Source: CAYQTK01 sp964420375 | GTDB lineage: Bacteria; RBG-13-61-14; DATKZS01 | Direction of reading: 5' to 3' | NCBI GenBank assembly: GCA_964420375.1 | Contig: CAYQTK010000135.1 | Location: forward strand, 1 to 11,618 | Length of the DNA: 11,618 nt | In this document: positions 1 through 7,600 of the stretch, in pieces | Layout of the letters: each line of letters starts with the position of its first letter | How positions within the stretch are numbered: position 1 is the stretch's first letter | Translations under genes and position numbers: made by a program | Notes under the pieces: model-generated | The model's input: only the letters and a program-made list of their open reading frames with translations | Told to the model about the DNA's origin: nothing | The model's database searches: none

Positions 1-1412
1 TCCTGGCCTACATGAAAAAGACCGGCACCATCAGGCCGGAAATCCAGATGAAGGCGGAAGAGTTCATCAACCTGGGCTACCAGCGGCTCCTGTCCTTCGA
101 GGTCTCCGGCGGAGGGTTCGAGTGGTTCGGACGCGCGCCCGCCCACAAGGTGCTTACAGCCTACGGGCTCATGGAGTTCTACGACATGAGCAAGGTCTAC
201 TCGGTGGACCCCGCAGTGATCCAGAGGACCCAGAGGTGGCTGGCGGACAAGCAGAAAGACAACGGATCGTGGGAGCCGGCAAAGCACTGGATGGAGACCC
301 TTTCAGGCGAGGCATTCAGCCGCTCGATCGAGCTGAACACCGCTTACATCACCTGGTCCCTGGCAGAGACCGGCTATGAGGGAGAAGAGGTGCAAAAGGG
401 CATCGACTACTTGAAAGAAAATATGCAAAAGATAGACGACGCCTATACCCTGGCGCTGGCACTGAACGCACTGGTGGCGCACAACCCGCAAGACAAGGCG
501 GCCCGCGACATCATGGACAAGCTGAACCGGCTTAAGAAGGAAGCAGACAAGGGACAGACCATATACTGGGAGCCCGCGGGCGAGACCGCGGTGCACGGCA
601 AAGGAAAGACCGGACAGATTGAAACCACTGCGCTTATCCTCTACGCCATGATCAAGTCCAAGGCACACCCGGCCACCGTGAACAAGGGCCTGTCCTGGCT
701 CGCCAAACAGAAGGACGCCTTCGGCACCTTCCAGTCCACCCAGGCAACCATTCTTACCTTCAAGGCAATGCTGGCGGCAGAGGAAGGCACCGGCTCCGAC
801 GTGAAGGGAGACATCACCATCAAAGCGGGCGACCGGGAGGAGACCGTATCCATCACCCCGGAGACGTCGGACGTGATGAGGATGATCGACTTCAAGGACC
901 AGACCGTAAAAGGCGCGAACAAGATAGAGATCGAAGCGCCGAAGAACATGGGCCTCATGTACCAGGTGGTGGGCATCCACTACGCGCCCTGGAAAAAGGT
1001 GAATGAGATAAAGGGCAAACCGTTGCTCTCCCTGGACGTGGACTACGACCGCACCGAGCTCAAGACCAATGACGTGCTTACGGCAAACGTGAAAGCCGTA
1101 TACAACGGCGAGCGGTCCACCGAGATGGTGATCCTCGACCTGGGCATTCCCCCCGGCTTCCAGCTCCTGCCCGAAAAGCTCGACAAGCTCAAAGAAAAGG
1201 ACGTGATCGAAAAGTACAACGCCACCGGCAGGCAGATCACGGTTTACGTGCGCAGGATGAAGACAGGCGAGTCGCTCACTCTCTCCTACGAGTTAAAGGC
1301 CAAGTTCCCGGTCAAGGCCAAGACCCCCAAGAGCGCAGCTTACGAGTACTACAACCCCGACAACCGCGTCGAGACAACACCGGTGGAGATCGAGGTCAAA
1401 AAGGCGAATTAA
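1..1412 (+). CDS. Alpha-2-macroglobulin family protein, C-terminal part (5' end outside window)
   Basis: Bacterial alpha-2-macroglobulins are large periplasmic or surface proteins thought to trap attacking proteases. The frame is open to the left edge (Leu-Ala-Tyr precede the ATG at 12), so that ATG is internal and the gene is partial. Numbered from the Met at 12, residues 1 to about 245 form the alpha-helical thioester domain: YQRLLSFEVSGGG aligns with the YQRQLNYKHYDG-type segment of the animal protein, followed by QRWLADKQKDNGSW and WLAKQKDAFGTFQSTQ helical repeats. A CUB-like part follows (about 250-325), then a receptor-binding-type beta domain (about 335-466) with the family ending YYNPDNRVE near 446. 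The thioester motif (CGEQ), if present, would be just upstream and cannot be judged. A terminator hairpin follows 28 bases after the stop. Family assignment is firm; substrate and role are inferred. Confidence 0.88.
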   Translation, partial: LAYMKKTGTIRPEIQMKAEEFINLGYQRLLSFEVSGGGFEWFGRAPAHKVLTAYGLMEFYDMSKVYSVDPAVIQRTQRWLADKQKDNGSWEPAKHWMETLSGEAFSRSIELNTAYITWSLAETGYEGEEVQKGIDYLKENMQKIDDAYTLALALNALVAHNPQDKAARDIMDKLNRLKKEADKGQTIYWEPAGETAVHGKGKTGQIETTALILYAMIKSKAHPATVNKGLSWLAKQKDAFGTFQSTQATILTFKAMLAAEEGTGSDVKGDITIKAGDREETVSITPETSDVMRMIDFKDQTVKGANKIEIEAPKNMGLMYQVVGIHYAPWKKVNEIKGKPLLSLDVDYDRTELKTNDVLTANVKAVYNGERSTEMVILDLGIPPGFQLLPEKLDKLKEKDVIEKYNATGRQITVYVRRMKTGESLTLSYELKAKFPVKAKTPKSAAYEYYNPDNRVETTPVEIEVKKAN

Positions 1413-1440
1413 CGTCGGAAAATAAAGGATGGATTCTGGT

Positions 1441-1486
1441 GTGCGGGCCACGGAGACAGCGGCTTTCGTGGCCCGCACATTTTTTC
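1441..1486 (+). terminator. Strong hairpin with T-run after the alpha-2-macroglobulin gene
   Basis: A perfect 12-bp stem (GTGCGGGCCACG at 1441-1452 with CGTGGCCCGCAC at 1467-1478) encloses a 14-base loop and is followed directly by ATTTTTTCT. This is the form of a rho-independent terminator for the gene ending at 1412. The stem resembles in design the hairpins inside the repeat element at 4491-4612 and 11391-11489, so it may be a domesticated member of that family. Confidence 0.75.
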
Positions 1487-1495
1487 TCAAGAAGA

Positions 1496-1535
1496 AAGCC
1501 CCGGTCTTTTCAGGCCGGGGCTTCTGGTTTTTGTT
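1496..1535. terminator. Second hairpin, probably a bidirectional terminator between convergent genes
   Basis: AAGCCCCGG (1496-1504) pairs perfectly with CCGGGGCTT (1515-1523) around a 10-base loop. On the plus strand CTGGTTTTTG follows. On the minus strand, 18 bases after the last hsp20 stop codon, the hairpin is followed by the T-rich TCTTCTT. It most likely ends the minus-strand hsp20 operon and backs up the hairpin at 1441. Confidence 0.65.
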
Positions 1536-1541
1536 CCGGGT

Positions 1542-2045
1542 TTACTTGTTGCTTTTTACTTTGATGGACTTCTGCTTGCCGGTTTCGGTCTTAGGCAGGG
1601 ACACGTTCAGTATGCCGTCCTTGAACTCGGCTTCCACGTTGTCCTCGTCTATCTCCGCGGGCACCGGTATCCTCCGGTAGAAGGAGCCGTAGCTCCTCTC
1701 CACGAAGTGGTAGCCCTCTTCCTCGCTCTCCCTTTCGTGCTTCTTCTCGCCTTTCAACACCAGGTTGTTGCCGTCGAGGCTGAGCTCCACGTCGTCTTCC
1801 TTCATGCCGGGAAGCTCCGCGGTGACCTCGATCTTGTCCTTTTTCTCCTTCACGTTGACGCGAGGTTCGAACTCAGCCAGACCTTCACCCGCGGTGGAAG
1901 GCGCCAGACCGAAGTCGCGGAAGAAGCTGTCGAACATGCGGTTCATCTCGCGCTGGAAGCCGGTAAAGGGGTCTTCATATTCCCTGCGTCTAAGACCTTC
2001 TTCGCCTGCATTTCTCCTCCAAGGCACCAAGCTCCGTATCGTCAT
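1542..2045 (-). CDS. Small heat-shock protein, Hsp20/alpha-crystallin family (third gene of operon)
   Basis: 167 aa, the usual length for a bacterial class A small heat-shock protein: an ATP-independent cytoplasmic holdase that binds unfolding proteins. The N-terminal arm has the common opening MTIRSLVPW and the FxxEMNRMFDSFF segment (30-42). The alpha-crystallin domain spans about 58-152, with AELPGMKEDD (76-85) and FKDGILNVSLPK (141-152). The C-terminal I-x-V anchor is IKV (161-163), used in family members for oligomer assembly. The start is supported by AAGGAGGG about 8 bases upstream of the ATG. It lies 45 bases after the preceding hsp20 gene on the same strand, and a hairpin terminator follows. 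Confidence 0.95.
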   Translation of the reverse strand: MTIRSLVPWRRNAGEEGLRRREYEDPFTGFQREMNRMFDSFFRDFGLAPSTAGEGLAEFEPRVNVKEKKDKIEVTAELPGMKEDDVELSLDGNNLVLKGEKKHERESEEEGYHFVERSYGSFYRRIPVPAEIDEDNVEAEFKDGILNVSLPKTETGKQKSIKVKSNK

Positions 2046-2090
2046 CTCTCATCCCTCCTTTCCGAGATTAGAGTTTATATTTGCGGCCTG

Positions 2091-2441
2091 TTATGCCGCG
2101 TTCACCTTGATCTGCCGTGGCTTGCCTTTCTCCGACTTGGGCAGAGTCAGGGTCAATATACCGTCTTTCAGCTCCGCGTTGATGTTGTCCCTGTCGATCT
2201 CGCCTGCGATGCGAAGCGTGGTCTCGAAATCGCCCACGTTATACTCGCCGTATAGTGTGGGCAACTCCTCAGTCTCCTGGTTTACACTTGCTTTTATGGT
2301 AAGGAGGTCTCCCTCCAGGTTAAGCTCGACACTGTCGGGAACCGTACCCGGCATGTCTCCTTTCACCACGTAAGAGTCGCTCTTTTCCACTATGTCCAGG
2401 TTCGGTGGGAAAACCGGTTTTCTTCTTTCCGTCTGTTCCAT
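2091..2441 (-). CDS. Short Hsp20-family protein with almost no N-terminal arm (second gene of operon)
   Basis: 116 aa, well below the usual 140-170 aa because the alpha-crystallin domain starts almost at once (PPNLDIVEKSDSYVV at 12-26). Seen: GDMPGT (28-33), LKDGILTLTLPK (91-102) and a terminal IKV (111-113), so the core domain and C-terminal anchor are complete. In this family the N-terminal arm drives assembly and much of client binding, so this member may form smaller oligomers or mixed ones with its two neighbours; that is inference. AAAGGAGGT is well placed before the ATG. The gap to the upstream gene is 44 bases. Confidence 0.93.
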   Translation of the reverse strand: MEQTERRKPVFPPNLDIVEKSDSYVVKGDMPGTVPDSVELNLEGDLLTIKASVNQETEELPTLYGEYNVGDFETTLRIAGEIDRDNINAELKDGILTLTLPKSEKGKPRQIKVNAA

Positions 2442-2485
2442 TTGTCTAACCTCCTTTCAATGCCGGCGCTGTTTGCGTATGAGCT

Positions 2486-2902
2486 TCAGGCAACCTTTAC
2501 CGGTATCTTTCTGGGCTTCTCCCTCTCCGAGCGGGGAAGATGGATGCGCAGCACACCGTTTTCGTAGCTCGCTTCTACCTTGTCCGGCTCAACCTCGTAA
2601 GGAAGAGTTACGGACCGGGAGAAGTTGCCGGAAGAACGCTCTTTCAATACCACTCTCTCATCTTCTCCCACCTCGGTATCTCTGCGGATACCGCTCATGG
2701 TCAATGTCCTTCCCTGGATGTTGATGTCCAGGTTCTCCATGTCCAGGCCCGGAATCTCGCTGGTTATGAGTAGCTTTTCGTCGTTGCCGTACACGTTTAT
2801 GGCTGGAGTAGTCCGATGGCTCCGAGCCCTCGACCAATAAGGAGTCCTGCCTCCTCCACCCAGAGGGAATCCCCAAAAATCGCTTGTCAGTCCGAAGGGC
2901 AT
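2486..2902 (-). CDS. Small heat-shock protein, Hsp20 family (first gene of operon)
   Basis: 138 aa from the start chosen here. N-terminal arm about 1-32, rich in Gly, Arg and aromatics (FWGFPLGGGGRTPYW). The alpha-crystallin domain spans about 33-124, with SEIPGLDMENLD (48-59) and YENGVLRIHLPR (113-124). The C-terminal anchor is IPV (133-135). A longer frame opens at an ATG at 2998, adding 32 residues, but I reject it: that ATG lies between the -35 and -10 boxes of the operon promoter, whereas the ATG at 2902 has a near-ideal Shine-Dalgarno. The three Hsp20 proteins are clearly different from each other, so this is not a recent tandem duplication. Confidence 0.92.
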   Translation of the reverse strand: MPFGLTSDFWGFPLGGGGRTPYWSRARSHRTTPAINVYGNDEKLLITSEIPGLDMENLDINIQGRTLTMSGIRRDTEVGEDERVVLKERSSGNFSRSVTLPYEVEPDKVEASYENGVLRIHLPRSEREKPRKIPVKVA

Positions 2903-2908
2903 GACGTA

Positions 2909-2918
2909 CACCTCCTCT
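2909..2918 (-). promoter_or_regulatory. Ribosome binding site that fixes the start of the first hsp20 gene
   Basis: AGAGGAGGTG on the minus strand ends six bases before the ATG at 2902. The alternative ATG at 2998 has only a weak GAGGA-like site. A second purine-rich site (CAGGAGGT) lies about 28 bases further upstream but has no start codon at the right distance. Confidence 0.8.
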
Positions 2919-2978
2919 TTTGATTGTTCTATAACCTCCTGTTTTGCCAGCTCTTTTTCTCGTCGTCCTCTGTTACTA

Positions 2979-3006
2979 AATTTAAGCACACCTTGCATCC
3001 TGTCAA
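2979..3006 (-). promoter_or_regulatory. Sigma-70-type promoter of the hsp20 operon
   Basis: On the minus strand, a perfect TTGACA (-35, 3006-3001) and TAAATT (-10, 2984-2979) are separated by 16 bases. The predicted transcript starts near 2972, leaving a leader of about 70 bases before the ATG at 2902. No CIRCE repeat and no sigma-32 -10 box (CCCCAT) is visible, so heat control, if any, must work another way. Confidence 0.7.
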
Positions 3007-3008
3007 GT

Positions 3009-3028
3009 CCTCAAACAACACTTTGAGG
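3009..3028. repeat. 7-bp inverted repeat between the divergent hsp20 and thi4 genes, possible operator
   Basis: CCTCAAA (3009-3015) and TTTGAGG (3022-3028) are perfect inverted copies around 6 bases. The repeat ends two bases upstream of the hsp20 -35 box, a usual place for an activator or repressor site. Function is inferred from position only. Confidence 0.45.
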
Positions 3029-3095
3029 GAAAAAACGACCGGTTTGCAATCATTGCCTGGAAGGATTCACAATATAAGCAAGGAGGTGTTATAAA

Positions 3096-3878
3096 ATGGG
3101 AGAATGGGAGTATGAAGTAAGCCGTATAATAATCGACCGCTATAACCGCAAGCTCATGAACGCGCTGCGCTGTGACGTGCTTATCACCGGCGCCGGTCCC
3201 GCCGGTCTGGTGGCCGCCTATCACCTCGCGAGCAATGACGTGCGGGTGACCATAGTCGAGAAGAAGCTGGCCCCCGGCGGTGGCATCTGGGGCGGCGGCA
3301 TGGAACGCAACGAGGTGGTGGTGCAGGAAGCGGCCCGTTCCGTGCTGGAGGATATAGGTATCTCGGTGGAGCCGGAAAGCGAGGGGTTTTACGCCCTGGA
3401 CGCCGGCACCCTGGCATCCGGCCTTGTTTTCAAATCCCTCCAGGAAGGGGCGACCTTATTAAACCTGGTCACGGTGGAAGACGTGATGATAGAGAAACAT
3501 GCCCTCACCGGCCTGGTAGTCAACTCCACCGGAGTGATGCTAGCCCGGATGCACGTAGACCCCCTCACGTTCTCCGCCCGAGCCATACTCGACTGCACCG
3601 GTCACGATGCAGTGCTGGCGTCCATGGTCCAGTCGCACGGTTACAAGCTCCAGACCGAAACCGGGGGCATGAAGGGACAGGGTCCCATGGAGGCCCAATC
3701 AGCGGAGGACTTTGTAGTGGACAACACCCGGCAGGTGTTTCCCGGGCTTTATCTCGCCGGCATGTCTGTGGCTGCGGTCCACGGCGGTCCCCGCATGGGC
3801 CCCATCTTCGGAGGAATGATCCTCTCCGGCAAAAAAGCGGCCCGAATGATCCTGGAAGAGCACGGCTTCAAAGGATAG
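3096..3878 (+). CDS. thi4: Thi4-family thiazole synthase, archaeal (sulfide-using) type
   Basis: 260 aa. Thi4 proteins make the ADP-thiazole precursor of thiamin from NAD and glycine. Seen: a Rossmann dinucleotide motif GAGPAG (32-37) after strand CDVLITG, VEKKLAPGGGIWGGGM (54-69), CTGHDA (167-172), and the C-terminal signature GPRMGPIFGGM (231-241). In yeast Thi4 the sulfur donor is an active-site cysteine before a DP pair. Here that place is His153 (MHVDPLT, 152-158), as in methanogen enzymes that use free sulfide with iron. This predicts a catalytic rather than suicide enzyme. AAGGAGGTG sits 7 bases before the ATG. No TPP riboswitch motif is visible upstream and no other thiamin gene is in the window. 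Annotations such as 'ribose 1,5-bisphosphate isomerase' for this family are likely mislabels. Confidence 0.92.
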   Translation: MGEWEYEVSRIIIDRYNRKLMNALRCDVLITGAGPAGLVAAYHLASNDVRVTIVEKKLAPGGGIWGGGMERNEVVVQEAARSVLEDIGISVEPESEGFYALDAGTLASGLVFKSLQEGATLLNLVTVEDVMIEKHALTGLVVNSTGVMLARMHVDPLTFSARAILDCTGHDAVLASMVQSHGYKLQTETGGMKGQGPMEAQSAEDFVVDNTRQVFPGLYLAGMSVAAVHGGPRMGPIFGGMILSGKKAARMILEEHGFKG

Positions 3879-3934
3879 CGCTTCACGCAGGCGATGAGCG
3901 TATAACCTGGGGGGCCGGGCTGTTCACTGCCGGC

Positions 3935-4477
3935 TTACGGGTCCACGAACACGGTGCCGGAATGGAGTCCTGCCTGGAAGGTGGGCCAGCCCACGTAAAA
4001 CCTGCCTTGACTGTCAATGACGTGGGGGTCATCGAAAACCAGGTCGGTTGAACCTGAGGCCTTGGCGCGGAAGGTTACGGTGGCGATGAGACCTCCCGCC
4101 TCCTCGCCGGGCGTCTGCCCTTGTTTGGAGATGCCGACTACCAGCTTGCCGTTCTCCGAAGCCGAGTTCCGAAAGCCGGTACGGACGGTGGCCCCTGAAA
4201 GGGAGCCGGAGGAGACGTCAACATCCATAACCTCCAGGAGTGCCGGGTCATAGTTCAAGTCGAATGCCATGCCGTAGATATCATCGGCATCCGAGCAGTA
4301 CTTCACCTCCTGTCCGCCTATCTCGAACGGACCCAGGCAGCGGTCGAGGACCACGTCCACCGTGAACTCGTCGTTTACGTTCACCTGCCTCGCGGAAGGC
4401 GAAACCCGGTAGCTTAAGCATCCGGAAAAAATAACGGATGCAAGGACAATCGCCGCTATTGAAATCAGCCTTTTCAT
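3935..4477 (-). CDS. Lipoprotein with a single cohesin-like domain
   Basis: 180 aa. Residues 1-19 are a lipoprotein signal (MKR, hydrophobic stretch) ending in lipobox IFSGC with Cys20 as the lipidated residue, so the protein should be anchored in a membrane. Residues about 23-178 look like one cohesin domain: VNDEFTVDVVLD, MAFDLNYDPALLEVMDVDVSSG (two halves of the typical first sheet), then GGLIATVTFRAKASGSTDLVFDD. Cys47 and Cys61 flank a loop and could form a disulfide. Cohesins bind dockerins, and the gene directly upstream in the same orientation encodes a protein ending in a dockerin, so I infer an anchor/partner pair. AGGAGG lies 9 bases before the ATG. The protein contains no linker, second cohesin or enzyme domain. 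Cohesin assignment is by pattern, not by search. Confidence 0.82.
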   Translation of the reverse strand: MKRLISIAAIVLASVIFSGCLSYRVSPSARQVNVNDEFTVDVVLDRCLGPFEIGGQEVKYCSDADDIYGMAFDLNYDPALLEVMDVDVSSGSLSGATVRTGFRNSASENGKLVVGISKQGQTPGEEAGGLIATVTFRAKASGSTDLVFDDPHVIDSQGRFYVGWPTFQAGLHSGTVFVDP

Positions 4478-4490
4478 AGAGAAAAACCTC

Positions 4491-4612
4491 CTAGTATCTT
4501 GTCAAGCTTGCATTGACGCATAGTGTGCGAGCGGCTGATATCGCGATTAAAAGTCGCTCGCACGAAAAACATCTATCTTGTAAGCGACGAAAGACGCTTG
4601 ACAATGCACTAG
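4491..4612. mobile_element. 122-bp inverted-repeat element (MITE- or REP-like), copy 1
   Basis: The ends are imperfect inverted repeats: left CTAGTATCTTGTCAAGC (4491-4507), right GCTTGACAATGCACTAG (4596-4612). CTAGTA occurs directly at both junctions (4491-4496 and 4609-4614), as a target duplication would. Inside is a hairpin, GTGCGAGCG (4525-4533) with CGCTCGCAC (4555-4563), and near the right end a second small inverted repeat (TTGTAAGCG / CGCTTGACA). A 99-bp part (4514-4612) recurs at 11391-11489 with 85 of 99 bases equal by hand count. It has no coding capacity, so any movement would need a helper transposase. The right end supplies the TAG stop of the dockerin gene, and the left end abuts the lipoprotein's ribosome binding site. 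Confidence 0.72.
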
Positions 4613-7600
4613 TAGGTATAGCCGAAGTTACTGTCAAGGATCGTCTTATCTGCTTCATCCACACATCCGTCTCCGTCCAGGTCGGCGCCCGGGTTGTAGC
4701 CTGCGTCTCCCTCGCAGAGTCCCATTGACTGCCGGAGTAGTATCCAGTCCGCCCCGTCAACCTTGGTGCTCCGATCAATGTCTCCGTCAAGGTGACCGGA
4801 AGGATAGTAATAAACCCCGCCGGCCGCATTGCCGACAAACAAGTCAAGCTGCATGTTCATGTCAGGGTCCCCGAAGCTCACCACCGCGGACTCGCCAACG
4901 TCCATCACCTGCAACACGTCGTTGTCAATGCTTGTCCAGGGATCATCACTGCAATGCAGGCCGGCTTCGAAGATATCCACCTTCAGGTTGCCCACCGTGT
5001 CCTTACCAGGGTCCACATTAAGGCACCCGCTTATAGTGCCGTGTTTGCGGCCAAAGGCCAGGTCAAGCAGTCCGTTCCGGTCAAAATCATACACCAGGGG
5101 TGCAGCGTGATCCCCGGCGTCGATCTCTTCCCCCTTGGCGGTGGTGAGAAACGTTCCCGTGCCGAGAACCGGAGCCGCGTCCGTGCCGGTGTTGAGGTAC
5201 AGCTTGATCCTGCCGTCTCCGCAGCCGACCATGAGGTCCTTTAAATGGTCGTTGTTCCAGTCAACCACGTAGGGGGCGGACCTGCCGCCGGGGGTCTCCG
5301 CCGCGCTTATAAGCACGCTCCCGGCGCTGAAGTCGGCGGCACAGTCGCCGGTGCCGGGGTATAAGTAAACCTCGCCCGCGCTGTTACCCGCGAGCAAGTC
5401 CGGGCAGTTGTCGTTGTTCCAGTCCACGACAAAGGGCTTGGCATGTGCTCCTACGTCGATGACGGTAGAGCCTGCATAGAGTTCCACTCCTGCCTCCAGG
5501 TCCAGGCCGGTGGAGACGAGGTTATTATAAAGCAGTATCCGACCGTCGCCGGTGCCCGCCAAGAGGTCTGTGGTCCCGTTCCTGTCGAGGTCCGCGGCAT
5601 GGGGGGCCGCATAACCGCCGGGTACAGCTATGGTGCTTCCCCCCGCGGTGAGAGAAAGGCGGGTTGTCTGGACCTCCCATACCCGGTACTCGGTATCCGC
5701 GTTTACCGCCAAGGTATCGCCGTGATCCACGTCAACATAGGAGCGGTGCAAAAACCGGTCGGGACAGGCAATGGTCACGGCATGGCGCTCGTTCTTGAGG
5801 TTTCCTACCACCAGGGGAGTTGCGGGATCGCCGGCCTCTCCCGCGTATCTGCCCCGGTACGCCAGTGTCCCGTCCAGATATACCGAGCAGCCGGTGTTGC
5901 CGGCAGAGGTGCTGACCTCGAGAGCGCCCCAGTCGGGAAGACAAGGATCAGTGCCCTCGTTCAAGGTCTCGTCGCCGTCCTCCATGCCGTCGCCGTCGCT
6001 GTCACTGTTTAAAGGGTCACTACCGGTGTCGCTTTGGTCGACATACGTGCCCGTGCCCGTCTCCACCTCGTCGGGCAGACCGTCCGAGTCCGTGTCCGCG
6101 TTTGCGGCAAGGGGATCGGTCAGAAAAGTGTTGACCTCGGCTCCGTCGTCAAACCCGTCACTGTCCGTGTCAGTGTCGCAGGGATCGGTGGAGTTTATGT
6201 ACTCGTCCAGGTTGTCGAGTTGATCAGCGTCATAGTCCTCAATCGAGTCGCCGGTGAGAGGGTCCATGCACCCATTGCCGACTTCCCAGCCGTCGTCCAT
6301 AAAGTCGCCGTCGCTGTCGAGCTCGCAGGGGTCAGTCTCGCCCGGGTCCTGCGCACCATTGGTGTTGCCGTCTTCCACGCCGTCGGAAAGCCCGTCCGAG
6401 TCGGTGTCAGCGAGGAGCGGGTCCGTACAGGAAGTGTTGACCTCCAAATCGTCGCCCAGACCGTCACCGTCTGTGTCCCAGTCGTTGTCGCTCGTCCCCT
6501 CCGCCTGCTCCACGCAGTAGGAAAGACCGTCGCCGTCCTCGTCCCGGTCATCGGGCGTGCCTGCATCGCAGTCGTTGTCCTTGCCGTCGCACATGACCTC
6601 CGACGCCCCTGGGTTTATTGACGAGTCACCGTCGTCGCAGTCCGGACCCAGGCAGGTCACTCCGTTGCCGTAACCGTCGCCGTCGTTGTCCTCACAAACC
6701 GGGTCCATCACTGCCAGCACCACGTCGTCCCGGTCATTGTAATTGCCGCTGTCGCAGGACGCGGCAGGCGAGTCATAGGTGAAAGCCAGCCGGAGCGCCT
6801 GGTTGCCGATACTGTTGCCAAGCGCGAACCGTGCGGTCAGCTTCTGCATGCCCGGACCGGTACACTGCACCGAAGCCACCTGGTTCCACGCGGGGGAGGA
6901 CACGCTGTCTGCATGATAGATATAAAGGTTGTCCCGGTCGGGAGCAGACGCCCAGCACCATACGTAAGCCTCGACCTCCACGGTGTCGCCGGGAAGGAAG
7001 TAGGGGTTGTTGAGGTCTTCTATAATAAAGGAATCGAGAGACTCGTCGCTGTGGTAATCACCGTCGGTGCCGTCCGCGCATGTGCTCGAGAAAAGGGTAT
7101 TGGGCTGGTTGGGCTCCGGCCCTCCGCTCATGTTGTCCCTGCCGTTTATCAACGTCTCCGGAACCAGGCACGGGCTCTCGCCGGTGGGACATGAAGGCGC
7201 GGTGAAGGCCGGGTCGTAAACCGCGTTCGTAGAGTTGTCGTCCGAGGCGAAAAGCGGATCGTGTCCGTTCGCTATCTCCGAACCGTCGGTCTCGCCTCCT
7301 CCGTCGGTGTCGGCATCGCAGGGGTCGGTGGTATAGGAGTACTCCTCTGTATTGGTAAGGCCGTCGCTGTCCGGGTCAAGGGAAGCATCAGCGGTATTGG
7401 CCATGAGGCATCCGTACTTGTTCTCGTACCAGTCGTAAAGCCCGTCTCCGTCTCCGTCAGCAGTGTTGCCCACCCGGATCACCACGTCGTCCCGGTCGTT
7501 ATAATCCCCGCTGCCGCAAGGGTCTTCCCCCGAGTTATAAGTGAAAGCCACTCGGATGGCCTGCTTGCCCACCGTGTTGCCCAGCTTGAAGCTTACGCTC

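Noticed and set aside
303..980. Minus-strand open frame of 225 codons inside the alpha-2-macroglobulin gene
   Set aside because: It lies wholly antisense to a recognisable conserved protein, has no ribosome binding site or family pattern, and arises from GC-rich codon use.
3879..3934. Possible terminator between thi4 and the lipoprotein gene
   Set aside because: Only a 5-bp GCCGG/CCGGC stem with an 11-base loop and no T-run is present, too weak to call.
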